From positions 1,686,613 to 1,750,612 of the forward strand of contig VFFE01007859.1 of assembly GCA_008921705.1 (NCBI GenBank): a stretch of 64,000 nucleotides of DNA, in the 5' to 3' direction. Positions 37,001 to 49,250 of the stretch are shown here, piece by piece (position 1 is the first letter of the stretch; each line of letters begins with the position of its first letter). The notes under the pieces were generated by a model. The model was not told where the DNA came from. It saw only the letters and a list, made by a program, of their open reading frames with translations, and searched no databases. This DNA comes from Burhinus oedicnemus (Eukaryota; Chordata; Aves; Charadriiformes; Burhinidae). The translations under genes and the position numbers were made by a program.

Positions 37001-40000
37001 GAGATGGTTGTGGAGACATCACTAAACTATAGGAGTTTTTAGAGTAACAGCAGTAGAACAGATTTCAGTCCTTTCAGTTACCAAGAATGATTATCTGTGA
37101 ATGTTTATGTAAAAGGTACATTTCCTAACCTACCCAATTTTACTCTCTTTGATAAAATTTCATTGTTCAGGACAGTATTAGCAATAATTTATTCAAGACT
37201 GTGCTAATACTTGTCCTTATCAAGTATAGAAATTGCTCTTCAATACATTAATTGTGGGGAAAAAAAAATCATATTGGTGTTTCTGTGACCTTCTAACAAT
37301 TCTAAATTTGAATTTCCAGAATTGTAATTTAAGCACTTAAAAGCCACAGAGCTCAAAATTTCAGATTTCAGAGTATAATGAATATGCTTAGAATAAACAT
37401 TCTCCGAAAAAATAAAAAAGAAGCAGAGTGCTAGTTCAGCTTTTTAAAACGTATATGGTTTGGCAGACACTGGCCTTTTATTTTTGTATATCACTAATTT
37501 TATTCAGTATCACCGTTCAAGGAGGTGGGGGAAATACACTTTGTGCTAGTAGTGTATAGCAGAATTACCATCTGGTTTATAGAACCAGTATGCACATTTG
37601 TCCAAATGCATTTTAAATAATTCAGTTAATGGATCAATTCCAGGTCTTAATATGATTTTTTTTCCCCTTAAATATATATAAAAAAAAAATACAGGAAGAT
37701 ATTTTAGATACACAAACTCAAGTTGTTTTCTTACAGTTTAAACAGGGATTTACTTGACATCTTTGTACTTCTGAAATTCACATGGAACATTATTCTGACA
37801 GAATTCTCAAAAGCATTCTTTTGTGATGTTACTCCAAACACAGATGCAGATGGGATAGTTTTTTCAGTAATTTTTATTCCTATTTATTTATGGAAAGCTA
37901 TGAGCTAAATATTATACCATTCTGGGTTTTTTTTAAAGAATATTGTCAACTGATGCTTTACTTAGTTTATAGTTTTAGTGAGCGACTATAATCAAGTAAA
38001 AGAATCACGTACTATGTTGACCACAATGAACATTTACTGGTTTTCCCTTACCCCAGTGCTGTTGTTAAGCAAAACCAAAAAGAATCACTCCCCACCCCAC
38101 CCCCCGCCCCACCCTTATTTTACTCTTTCATGGGAAAAAAAACAAAATAAAAATCATTCAATTGTGGAGGGACAAATGAATATCAAACTACTTCTCTGCA
38201 AACTGCCTCCTTGTAGAATTTCAGACAAATCCATCTCTACACTATCCATCTTTAGATAATCTCCAATAATTCTTTTTGACCTTCTTTAATTTACAAAATT
38301 CTTTTCTGAAAAGCAAAGGCTTTAGTCTAGATGTTGAACTTCCATGTGTTATTTGCGGACTACAATGTAAATATTTATGTAAAGGCTTTTACTAAATTTT
38401 GCTTGTGTTTAATTGACACTAAAGGTGTTGATAAAAAAGCCAATCTGTGATAAAAATAAGATATTAATATACACAACTTTGTTTTGTAATGAATGGTAAG
38501 GGTTGGCACCTCTTGAGTTCAGGCAGATGATCGTCTTGTTTTACTTTCCCAATAAAAGACCCTGCTAGTTGGTAGTAGCTGATCACTGCTTTAGTTAAGG
38601 TGACAAATGAAGAAGGAAAAAAAAAGGAAAAAAAAAGAAACTTATACTTTATTACTTTCTCATAGATTACATGTAGGCAGAGATTTTAAGGGGTTTGGCT
38701 TAGAGCAAAGCTGAAAAATAAATAAGAAAAAGAATATCTAAGCACCTGAGCTGGAACTACAGTAGTTTAGGCTCCAACTTGAACTAGCGTAGGCTTAGGA
38801 GGAGCTTTGCTTACTAAAGCAGTTTTCTTAAGTGAGAAATGTCTCAAGAAAATATTTCATACATGGACGAATACGTGAACCCCTTAAAAAAAGTGGTATT
38901 TATAACAGAAAATCTAAGTGACAGATGCAGTTATGCCAGCAGGAGTTACATTGTAGCAAGTACAATTAGTCACAAACAATGACATATAAAGGAAAAAGCA
39001 GAAGTACAAGTTATTTTCTTGTCCAAAATGATGTACTAGTTCTGTTGGTCCTCACTAAGTGTCTGTGATAGTTCGTCTTAGCCTCACATTACAAGAATTA
39101 TGTAATTATATAGTTTTTCAGTAATATTTACATTAAGGCGTTTGAAGGAAGTCTGAATATTTATCATCACAATCAAAGTCTAATTGATGTATCTATGAAA
39201 ACCTTGATTGTGTTTAGAGCATGAAACTAACTGCAGATACGTTCTCCACAGTTATTTTCCCTTACTAGACGTATCTGTATAAACTTTGCCATACATACAA
39301 TAGTTTTTATTCTAGCACATAATGTATTTAAATATAACAAATATATACTTATTACTGGCTATATCTAGATAGCTAAGATGCTATCAATGTTTTCCTCACA
39401 TGTTTACATGCAAGTCTTGTGGGTTCTCCATTCTGTTTGCATTCATCATTGTCTCCCGACTCCCGCCAAAGATCTCCATACACAGCATTGTATTTGTGGT
39501 TAGACACTATTAAGTTATTTCTGTTAATTGGTATCCTGTCAGCATGTAACTTGCTCAACTGCTTCTTTTTTTTTCTTTTTTTTCTTCATTCCTCTTGTCT
39601 AATCAGGGAGCTAAGGTAAATTGAGCCACCTGTTCTGCACCTAGCTGATTCTTCCCCTTAATCATCATGGCTGGTTTGAACAAACAAGCAGAACTAATCT
39701 TGCTTTACACAATGTATGTAACTATGTAAGTCTCCTTCACCTTATTAGAATGGGGTTTTTTGTTTGTTTGTTTGGGGTTTTTTTTGTGCTCAGAAAGGCA
39801 CAAAGATGTATTACCAGAGCACGTGCTAGTTATGAACTCGGCCAGTGCCTTGGATTACAGCAAATCTGCCCAAGATCATGCAAAAGTTAATGAGAATTAA
39901 ATCTGGCAGGAAGCAAAATGCATGGTATTGCCATTCTGCTTTGGGCACTTGGCCATTACGGAAATCTGGTTACAACAGGTACATACCCATCAAATATTTT

Positions 40001-41417
40001 TTCCTGTAAACAACATAAAAGAAATTTACGTTGGAGGCAAAAATGCCTAAAAGCAACTTATGAGGTTGGAAATCTTTAAAAGGAGCATGTGATATGAAAC
40101 AGTCCATGGCAGGAGGAGCCTGGCTTTCAGATACCCACTCTACAGTCAGACTTGGGTATGTTCCACAAAGAACTCCGACTTTAATGAGAAAACATGTATG
40201 ATAGACCTGTCTGTATATATAAGATACATTGTGTAGAGAGAAGGTGGTATTAGAATTGGCATCTGTACCCAACCAGACATAGATTTATGATGTGGCAGAA
40301 ATAAAACAATGTTACAGCTACTTGATGAATTTCTGAGGCTGCTTGCATTTGTATTGATAACTGATTCAAAGGAACAAATACTCAATTTGGAAGTTCAAAC
40401 TGAAACAAAGAAATTAGGGAAGAAAGAAATGTAAAAGAAGTTCAGATCTGGCAAAACAGAACTATAAACCTGAAAAATAAGCCATGAAGAAAATTGTATT
40501 AGAACTATGGCTATACCTATGAAAGTGGAGAAAATCATGACTGAGAACTTATGCAATCTTTCCTGAATAAGGTTCTGCACCTGAAGGTGGATATACTCCC
40601 TCCTTAGCTTTTTCTAGAGTCTAATCTGTGGTATTTATGATTAAAATTCTCAAGCATACAGTTGGTTGTTCAGGAGAGTTAAAATCTTGGCAAATTAGGT
40701 TCTTGGAACCTTTCTATTTGAATGTAATTATTCAAGGATCTCAAAAGCCCTACCGTTACAAATTAAACAGCACATTGTTCATAATTGCCTGGACAAAAGA
40801 ATGTTAAATACATATGAAATACCCTGCAAATTTGCAGATGCTGCCTCATGGTCCAAGATACATATCAGATAGAAGCTTTCATCAGTGAAATTCAACCTTC
40901 GTGCAATACAATCAGAAGCGCATTTAATCTCAGCTTCAATATTTGTTTTGTTCTTGCTCCTTTAACGTTCTTTGTCTTTGATAGCTTTATAGATGGTTTT
41001 CTAACCACAGTGTGGTACGTCCTACTTTCAACAGTACATGCTATATATGAAATGTAACTTCTCGCCCTACCTAGTGACTTTGCAGTTTACCATACCCTTT
41101 TCCCATTGTCCTTAAATCCCCTTCTCTGAAGATGAAGTAGTATTAGGAATCAGTATTGTGTTGCACATGTTACTGCATGAACAGCTGATTGCACCAGAAG
41201 CACTCATCATCAGTATATATCCATCAGATCACTCAGAGAGGAAGGTCTGGCAAGTGTATGATGGGGTGGAACAAACTGTAATTAATATCTGCTGGTGACA
41301 AATTCATACTGTTCCCCTACAACTGTAAGCTTCCAAGGTCAAAGCTGAAACACGGCAATAAATGCTCATTAGTCAAGGACCATTATGCAAGATGCAAGTT
41401 TTCTGGCACCCCCTTCA
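28020..41417. other. 13.4 kb of unique sequence with no recognised transposon
   Basis: I find no CR1, LTR or gene in this longest repeat-poor stretch. Simple sequence includes GTGTGT/GTAT near 28672-28695, poly-T at 30668-30680, poly-A at 35765-35781, a C-rich run (CCCCACCCCACCCCCCGCCC) near 38088-38113 and A-rich runs at 38618-38640. The 107-codon ATG frame at 29741-30064 is the most protein-like but unrecognised. TAATT and AATTA cores cluster at about 32380-32720. The block 34150-34380 is strikingly rich in A and C on the plus strand. It could hold conserved non-coding elements, which the sequence alone cannot prove. Confidence 0.5.
39754..39788. repeat. G/T-rich simple sequence
   Basis: GGGGTTTTTTGTTTGTTTGT and GGGGTTTTTTTT runs. 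Similar G/T stretches occur near 14322-14346, 16374-16418 and 46855-46902. Confidence 0.8.
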
Positions 41418-42955
41418 AATCACAGAATCACAGGGGTTGGAAGGGACCTCTGGAGATCATCTAGTCCAACTCCCCTGCCAGAGCAGGGTCACCTAAAGCA
41501 GGTTGCACAGGATGGCGTCCAGGCGGGTTTTGAAGGTCTCCACAGTCGGAGACTCCACCACCTCTCTGGGCAGCCTGTGCCAGTGCTCTGCCATCCTCAA
41601 AGGAAAGAAGTTCCTCCTCATGTTTAGCTGGAACTTCCTACGGTCAAGTTTGTGCCCATTACCTCTTGTCCTATCCCTGGGCACCACTGCAGAAAGACTG
41701 GTCCCATCCTCCCGGCACCCTCCCTTTAAGTATTTATAGGCATTGATGAGATTCCCCCTCAGCCTTCTCTTCTCCAGACTGAAAAGACCCAAGTCCCTCA
41801 GCCTTTCCTCAGAAGAAAGATGTTCCAGCCCCCTAATCATCTTTGTAGCCCTCTGCTGTCCCCTCTCCAGCAGTTCCCTGTCCTTCTTGAACTGGGGAGC
41901 CCAGAACTGGACACAGGACTCCAGGTGCGGCCTCACCAGGGCAGAGTAGAGGGACAGGATAACCTCCCGCAACGTGCTTGCCACACACCTCTTGATGCAC
42001 CCCAGGATGCCATTGGCCTTCTTGGCCACAAGGGCACATTGCTGGCTCATGGTCACCCTGTTGTCCCCCAGGACTCCCAGGTCCCTTTCCACCGAGCTGC
42101 TTTCCAGCAGGTCAGCCCCTAACCTGTACTGATGAATGGGGTTATTCCTCCCTGAGTGCAGTACCTTACACTTGCACTTGTTGAACTTCATGAGGTTTCT
42201 CTCTGCCCAATTCTCCAGCCTGTCCAGGTCATGCTGAATGGCAGCACAGCCTTCTGGGTGTGTCAGCCACCCTTCCCAGTTTTGTGTCATCAGCAAACTT
42301 GCTGATGGTACACTCTGTCCCTTCATCCAGGTCACTGATGACTATGTTGAACAGGACTGGACCCAGTACAGACCCCTAGGGAACACCACTTGTCACAGAC
42401 CTCCAACTAGACTCTGTGCCACTAATCACAACCCTCTGAGCTCTATCTGCCAGCCAGTTTTCAATCCACCCCACCATCCATTCATCCAACCCACACTTCC
42501 TAAGCTTGCCTATGAGGATGTTGTGGGAGACGGTGTCAAAAGCCTTGATGAAGTCAAGGTAGACAACATCCACTGCCCTCCCCTCATCTATCTGTCCAGT
42601 CATGCCATCATAGAAGGCTATCAGATGAGTCAGACATGACTTCCCCTTGGTGAATCCATGTTGGCTACTTCTGATAACCTTCTTTTCCTCCAGATGCTTT
42701 GAGATGGCGCCCAGAACGAGCTGTTCCATCTTTTTTCCAAGGATGAAGATGAGGCTGACTGGCCTGTAGTTTCCTGGGTCTTCCTTCTTGCCCTTTTTGA
42801 AGACTGGAGTGACACTGGCTTCCTTCCAGTCTTCAGGCACCTCGCCTGTTCTCCAGGACCTTTCAAAGATGATGGAGAGCGGCCCAGCAATGACTTCTGC
42901 CAGCTCCCTCAGCACTCAGAGGTCCATCCCATCAGGTCTCTTTATGTCCATCTAT
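41418..42955 (-). mobile_element. CR1 LINE, longest and best-preserved copy
   Basis: About 1.54 kb of minus-strand CR1. The 3' end is at 41418 in plus-strand coordinates, reading AATCACAGAATCACAGGGGT, then GGAAGGGACCTCTGGAGATC, which is a full 3' terminus. It extends upstream through the ORF2 tail and most of RT to about 42955, where similarity stops in the MLRELAEVIAG segment. The subfamily differs from the 4.2/25.8 kb pair (for example [12 protein letters not shown] rather than [12 protein letters not shown]). Divergence looks lower than in the other copies, so it is probably relatively young. Confidence 0.96.
41493..42915 (-). pseudogene. CR1 ORF2: RT domain and C-terminal tail, two lesions
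   Basis: The N-terminal open part (179 codons, 42915 down to 42376) has RT motifs in order: NYRPVSL at residues 49-55, SQHGF at 84-88, and VVYLDFIKAFD at about 117-127 with the motif A aspartate at 121. It ends after WRSVTSGVP, where a TAG (42376-42378) replaces the Gln codon of the PQGS motif. The frame continues to the catalytic FADD at 42286-42297, intact. One extra base near 42251-42256 then shifts the frame. The rest is open from there to a natural stop at 41493-41495, through [31 protein letters not shown] and [20 protein letters not shown], ending [11 protein letters not shown]1 ORF2 is normally much longer; the endonuclease domain is absent through 5' truncation. Confidence 0.93.
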
Positions 42956-43746
42956 CTCAGCTTTTCTCCCCCTTCTCCTGGATCTACTCTATTTCTTTCC
43001 TTCTCCTCCCATCTTTCATTCATGTTTCTTTCCCCTCCTGGGTTTCCTTGTATTCTTCCTTGCTCATTTTATATTTCAGGGTTGACAGGAACAGGGCCAA
43101 GTTACTCGTTCTTAGAGGAAAGCTGTAGTGCCCAATCTAACAAGTAAACTTAGTTTGATATGTAAAATTTAGTGAAGAAATTATACAGCCTGGCAGAGCA
43201 GAAAAAAAGCCTTCATAAAAAATGTAATTAAACAAATCATGGCATTGAGACCTTCACACTTCACCTCATTTTCCCTCTGATTTGATTATTATTCTGTGAG
43301 GATATTTTCTGCAGTATTACTCGCTGTTAAGTGTCCCATTTTAGAAATGTCAAAACACTAAGTGATTGCCTTAAGGAGAATATTCTTCTACTGTCTAAAT
43401 TCCCATTTTATGACATAATGGAAGTAAATTATTGAATATACATGCAGTTCTCGGTTTTGTCATCTTGAATTTATGTGGTTTGCTGAAATTAAAACTTTAG
43501 CTTTTTGGGATAAAAATAACACATTAATACACTGCATGTAAACCTCTTTATAAAGTAAAATTAAAATTACTTTAAAATGAGAAATATTGAATCAGTTTTA
43601 CAAGACTTCAGTGTTTGATTTCTGTGTACTTGTTGCAGTTCAAACTATTTCTTTTTTTATCCAATGCTAGTTGACATTAAATTAAAAGAAAAGAATGCTA
43701 TTTCTAAACGGCGTAATTGGAGACTATTTTAGAAAATAGAAGTTTA
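42956..43746. other. Unique non-coding sequence between two CR1 copies
   Basis: A T/C-rich stretch (42956-43075) directly abuts the 5' truncation of the CR1, followed by AT-rich unique sequence. No gene or repeat is recognised. Confidence 0.55.
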
Positions 43747-43979
43747 GAGGTTAAGATGGACATTAGGAAAAATGGAGGTTTAGAGTGGATATTGGGAAAA
43801 ATTGCTTATCAAACACTAGAACAGGCTTCCCAGGAAAGTGGTGGAATCGCCATCCCTAGAGGTATTTAGAAGACGGGTAGACGTGGTGCTGAGGGACGTG
43901 GTTTAGTGGTGGTTTTGGCAGTGTTGATGGACTCCCTGATCTTAAAGGTCTCTTCCAACCTACGTGATTGTATGATTCT
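43747..43979 (+). mobile_element. CR1 LINE 3' fragment, plus strand
   Basis: The sequence GGTTTAGAGTGGATATTGGG, ACACTAGAACAGGCTTCCCA, GTGGTGGAATCGCCATCCCT and GATCTTAAAGGTCTCTTCCA, with a GATTGTATGATTCT end, is the end of CR1 ORF2 plus a complete 3' terminus. The subfamily (GTGGTTTAGTGGTGG and CTTAAAGGTC wording) differs from the others in the window. At its 5' edge a 28-29 bp segment is duplicated (43747-43774 and 43775-43803). Confidence 0.88.
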
Positions 43980-46900
43980 AAAATCAACCAAATATACCAA
44001 ATAATCATTTTGGCAAGCTATTCCGGATGTATTCTACTTTCAGAAAGTAGGATAATGATACATTACTAATTCATGTGTTTTACTACTGTCTTGACACTCT
44101 TTGGTGGAAGACTAATGAAACTCCTCAAAAAGTCTGGTTTTCTCTGCTGTGTTTTGCTGTACCCCTAAAGACTTTGGTTCAAGACATATCTATCCTTTTG
44201 CCTCGTGCAAAGTTTGGATTCAAACTAAGATCTCTCATCTTCCAGGAATTTATTTCAAAGTCCCTTACGTAGTGCGAGGACTGTGTTAATGTTTTTCTGG
44301 CAGAAAAGTTAAGGTATATGTTCTGTACCTTATGGTATGATGTAGCATGACAACACATAGAGGTGTTCAAGACCACAAAGCTTACTGGGAGAGTGTTGAA
44401 GGACGGTGTAGGTTGGTGATAGCCTGAGACACTGAAGCCTTAATCAGTTGCTTGTCCTCGGGAGCGGTACATGCTGTGGTCAGTCCCCTGACACCTCGCT
44501 GTTGCCAAAAATGCAGCAAGAGAATACGAATTATTAACCATTGTAGATGAGAGCTTGTGCTCGCTTCTTCTCCCCATATTATTTAACAGGTTAGACATAT
44601 CCTCTGTCTCACCTTTTGGAAGTGTTCTGCTTGTATTATAAGTACTTGAATATTCACTGGAATGGCTAATTCCTGCCTTTCTAGGCTAGAGAGTCATTCT
44701 GTAGTCCCACAAATACATAAGTAGGACAGCTTCAAACAGGATGAATTAATAAGTCAGTGTTTCATCTGTTAGGGTTGTGATCTCAATAATGCCACTGCAA
44801 ATGAAAATATTTCCATTGAATCTGTGAGATGTGAAAGTGGTAAAGGTACAAGAGGAGACCCAGGCTCCAGGATCATATGTTCAATCGAATTAGTTGAGCA
44901 GATGGTGTTTAGGGAGGCATAGAAAAAACAAAAGGCTCCAGGGAAATGAAATTAAAAACTCTTAAACCAGCACAAAAATATAAATAAATAAATAAAAAAT
45001 TGTACAGTAATTTTGTTTTAAGTGAGGAGAAGGCATGGAGGCTAAAGGTTCAGAAGAAGGAAAAAAGAATGCAAGAAAGACTGAAAAAGAGCTAAGGGAA
45101 GTTTCATATATGAGCATGATCACAATAAATGAGAAAAATATAGTGGCTACGGAATGTAGAAACCATAAAGAAAGACCAGTGGAAGGGCCAATAGTGGGAA
45201 GACCAAAGACAAATAAAAAAAGAAAGAGAAAATATCTAGCCAAAGAGATTTTTTTTTTTTCCCTCTTTCTGTTCCATGTGCTGAGGCACTCTACATGTTA
45301 ATCGTTTTAGGCATAGCAGATGTAGGTTCCTGGCACTGCACAGCATCAGGCTATGATCACTGGCTGTTTTTATTAGTAAGATATGCACATGTGTATTGAC
45401 AAAGCAATTCCTTCAAGGCCTAAATTTTAATTGTTTGGATTTTTTTTTTTTTATTAAATCAACAAACTGTCACCAAACTTTTGTAGATACCGCATTCCCC
45501 CTAAGCTATCAAGGTGATGAACCATTCAGAATAATAGCGTGAGAGCCTGAATTGCCATTTTGTGAGTAAATTCTCATTATAGTTTTCAAGACATTTTAGA
45601 TCAGCAAGTGCTGATCCCTTGGGGGAAGGAAAATATGGGCAAATGCATAAAATCCCAAGGTTGTCAAAGATAATTTGTTGTGTCTGTTGCTTCTCTTGTA
45701 TCAGGTGTAGGGATTTATAGGCATTTTATTGCACATATAATGACAACTTCCAAAATAAATGTATTAAGTTCCTTCCTTTCCAAAGAAGAATCAAAGCAAG
45801 TCTCATTACCTCACTGGATCAGCACACTGCATTTTTTATTGACTGTCTAGTGAAGACAGTGAGAATATTTTTGTTAATTTAGAGACATTTTAAAGCCTAC
45901 TGAAGTTAGTAGTTTATACTTTATATAGCAGTGTGTTTCTTTTAATATTGCAAATGAAGATGAGAAATTTGCATAAAACAGTTAAAAAAATGAGATGCAG
46001 TTTCATGAACAACTATATACTGTCTTCAGTCAAATAGATCTAGGCCACCAAAGCCAACAGGATTACCCACACAGCTAATATGTACATAGGTGTTCTTTCA
46101 GTGATGAAACACGACAGAGAAATATGTTTATTGTCTGTTGCTACATTAATATCTCAAACAGCATTCAGTTACTCCGGTGGTTCTCTTCTTCTTGGTAATT
46201 ATCCTTACTCTCATGCTCTGTTCTACAGGTAGCTTGTGATGGACCTCTTTAAAGATATCTAGCAAGAGGTTACAAAAATACTAATGTTTTTCAGCTCATA
46301 GTAAATCACATATTTGCAGGTGGATGTTGCAATGATTACTTGTTCAAGCTTGATGAAGAGAGTTCAAAATAAACTTCATGACTTGAATGCTACTTTGAAA
46401 TCACCTCTGTAGTTTTTCACAGTAGGTTGGAAAGATTTATTGTTTTGACTTGAAGGCTGAAAAAAATCCCAATCTATTCCCATTTGGATTGATGGAAATA
46501 AAACTAGAATTAAAATAAAATATAGTTCACATCTAACACCTAAGAATGTGTTGCTGTGTAAAGATTGTGAGCCCTACTGGTTTAATTAGCCAGTTTATAT
46601 CAACAAATAATATCAACAGAGAATCTGTTACTTTTTATTGAGTAAGAGTTTTGTGATTCAGGAAGAGATAAGAAAATATAAACCGTTTCCTGAGCTTCAG
46701 TTCTCTGATTTATATCATTATTTTAGAAAAAAAATTGTAAGAAGAGAATCATAAAACCCATATGAAATTGTACGCCCGATCTTTCCAAAACAAAGATGCA
46801 TTTTGTTTCATATTATTTTGATGCATATCTTTCAATGTCTCTTCACTCCTTTTTTGGGGTGGTTTGGGTTTTTTTTTTTTGTTGTTGTTGGGGGTTTTTT

Positions 46901-48386
46901 GGTTAATTTATACATATATATTAATCCTGGAACATTAATTTTATTCTTAGAATATCTTTCATTTCCTAGATCACCAAGTGGTCATCTTTTATTCTTTCCC
47001 AATGATTCAACCACTGTAACTTACCAGGTAGTGAGCACTTTCTACTCTACTGTTAGGAATATTGTACTTTTGAGCCCAAATTTTGTGAACTTAGGCACTT
47101 TTGCAAATTTTTGACAGCACTTTCTCTTTCCAAATAGTTGATTTTTCAGTGTCTTCTTCACACTTTGAACAGTTCTTTAATCCAGAAGCAAGAAATTAAA
47201 ATAACAAAAACCTTTTACTGTAAATAAATGTAATGAAAATACAATTTCAGAGCTACAGAAAAATGTCAATGGCAGTAAGGGCAAGTGAAGAAACAGTAAT
47301 ATTAGTAAATCATCACTTGTAAAGAAGTAATATAAAAGATGCAAATGGAGCATGATTATTTTTTTTTTCAGCAGAAGCTATTGTGTGGTTTTTTGACAGC
47401 TGCATACCAGCACATTATTTTTGGTTGTCATTAAAGGAATCCAGCTTGTTCTGTCCAGGGTTGCCATATGGAAAAATTCTTCTCCAAAATCAGTGAGGTT
47501 GAATTTCACTGAGATGAAGACCATCCATTCTGTTAGTAGGAATTGGTGTAGGCCCCTGTTTTGCAGATGTACACATCTTTTAATTGTGTGCTTTAAAAAT
47601 CTGATTGCTTTTAATGGTGCTAAGCAAGGTAAGTAAACCGGTGCAACGTTTGACTAAGCAGTCATTTTTCCAGCCAAAGTCAAAGGTTTACAAAACTGTA
47701 TAAGCAAATAGAAAAACAGAAGGAACACAAGCCTTATTTTTTTAGTTTGCTTAATATTGTCAGAAACCTATGTATGGAGATGTCATTGACTGCACTAAGA
47801 GGAAGTCTATCCATCAAATAAAAATCATTATTCTAGATCCTCTGTGCCTTCTTCCAGAAGTAAAACTTTTCTTACTATTGAAAATTATTTCTATAGGAAG
47901 CTAAAGAATAGTTAATAATGATGAATAATAAAAAAGCCATCCTTTCATTTCTACTCGAAATACTCTTTGGAATGGCATGAGATTTAAATTTCACAATATG
48001 TTATTAAAGGTTGCTGTGGTCTGTGAAAATTTTGTGCAGACCGGACTGTTATGTCAAAGCTTGTTTCTGTGGTCTTACTAATATCAGCAAAGATACCAAG
48101 GTTAAACACTTCACCTTCAATAACACAGATTATCACTGTTCAGCTGTGCTTTTCCTTACTGTGAACTGTCTCATGTTAAATGCTACTGTTCTACAGATGA
48201 ACTGTTGTAAAATCATTATCAGGCTTGATACATTTAATCTACTTTCACATGCCAACGTAAATCAGAACTTTTACTAATCTGGCAAATTATTTCATTAGGG
48301 AATTGTAAAGTAGTTACAGGATGTTTCTAATCTTTCTTTTCGTAATGTCAAGTCACCATTCCACAGCATGACGGCTCAGTACAGCA
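43980..48386. other. Unique non-coding sequence
   Basis: No gene or transposon is recognised. Low-complexity parts are an (AAAT)n-like run near 44980-45000, poly-T at 45249-45261 and 45440-45452, and a G/T-rich run at 46855-46902. Frames of 88-103 codons (45035-45301, 46803-47114, 48011-48277) have the biased composition expected of A-rich or T-rich DNA. Confidence 0.55.
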
Positions 48387-48605
48387 ACGGAATTATGGAC
48401 ATTAAAAGGGAGCTCTGAAGGTCCTCTGCTCCAGCCCTCTACTCCACCCCACAATTAGATCAGGACTTTGTCCAGTGAAGTTTTTAACATTTCCAAGGAT
48501 GGAGATTCCACAACTTTTACAGGCAACATCTTCCAAGAGGTGAAAAGGTTTTCCTTATATCAAAAGTCTGCATGTTCAGCTAGTGCCTGTTGTCTCTTGG
48601 AGCGC
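48387..48605 (-). mobile_element. Old CR1 LINE 3' fragment
   Basis: Plus-strand wording GGAGCTCTGAAGGTCCTCTG, then ACTTTGTCCAGTGAAG, CCAAGGATGGAGATTCCACA and GAAAAGGTTTTCCTTATATC corresponds to the reverse complement of a CR1 3' region and ORF2 tail. It is diverged, lacks a clean tail and stops near the segment equivalent to CCTGTTGTCTCTTGGAGC. It is older than the copies at 25.8 and 41.4 kb. Confidence 0.75.
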
Positions 48606-49109
48606 CCCAGGGAGGTGTGAAGGGCAGGTGATGGGTTCTGCTGCCAGTAAGCCCTCTGGCTTGCTCTCAAGTGGGAGAGCTGTCATTTCCTCTCATTTCC
48701 CAACTATTTTGCAAACAGCTAAAAATTCTCCAGTATCTTTATCAAGTCCTAGAAAATAATGGCTTTATGATTAAAATTTTTGGATCACAACATTTTAAAA
48801 CTAAGATAATTATCCAAATATTTCATCATTTGTACTGCTGTAGTGAATATGGTGCCATTGCATTTTTACAATGTGGAACAGAGTCAGAAGAAACAGGCAG
48901 CTTCCCAGGGGTAAAAGGGTAGGAAGCAAAACCAAAAACTAAGTTTATGTAGTGCTTTGGTTTGATGGTGATCGTACTCTTTGTAATGGCTATTATTAAA
49001 TGTCTTCTGTGACACTCTTTGTATCACCCCAGAAGCTGGGTATGAGCAAGAGGGACTCGTGTCACTTAATATTAGAAGTCTCCAATATCTGTATTGGAGT
49101 TAGTCACTT
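48606..49109. other. Unique non-coding sequence
   Basis: A short gap between an old CR1 fragment and the unclassified repeat copy C. The 83-codon frame at 48671-48922 is unfamiliar. Nothing else is seen. Confidence 0.5.
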
Positions 49110-49250
49110 GAGGCTACCTACGTGCTCAGTGGAACAAAACAGGCCTCTTTAGAAAGGGTGCTATTTATCTCATCCTGAAGTAGACATCTAAAATCAGTCA
49201 AATTAATTGCGCCTCTCCAGTGACTATAAGGGGAATCAGAGGTAGCCAGC
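49110..49250 (+). repeat. Unclassified interspersed repeat, copy C
   Basis: TCCTGAAGTAGACATCTA at 49173-49190 matches copy B at 18991-19008 in 16 of 18 positions. The flanking text (GTGCTCAGTGG, CTCTCCAGTGACTATAAGG) has the flavour of the same repeat but cannot be aligned with certainty by eye. Ends are approximate. Confidence 0.35.

Noticed and set aside
41385..43147. Plus-strand frames of 68-133 codons across the 41.4 kb CR1
   Set aside because: They are reverse-strand shadows of the CR1 ORF2 frame.
44962..45301. Overlapping 93- and 88-codon frames on opposite strands
   Set aside because: A-rich sequence gives Lys/Glu-rich and Phe/Leu-rich mirror translations. No homology seen.
46803..47114. 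103-codon plus-strand frame
   Set aside because: It spans a G/T-rich simple run and translates mostly to Phe, Val and Gly. Composition explains it.
47367..47640. Possible exon between TTTTTTTTCAG and AAGGTAAGTAAAC
   Set aside because: Both splice-like strings are good, but the enclosed frame resembles no protein I know, and such pairs occur by chance in long AT-rich sequence. RNA data would be decisive.
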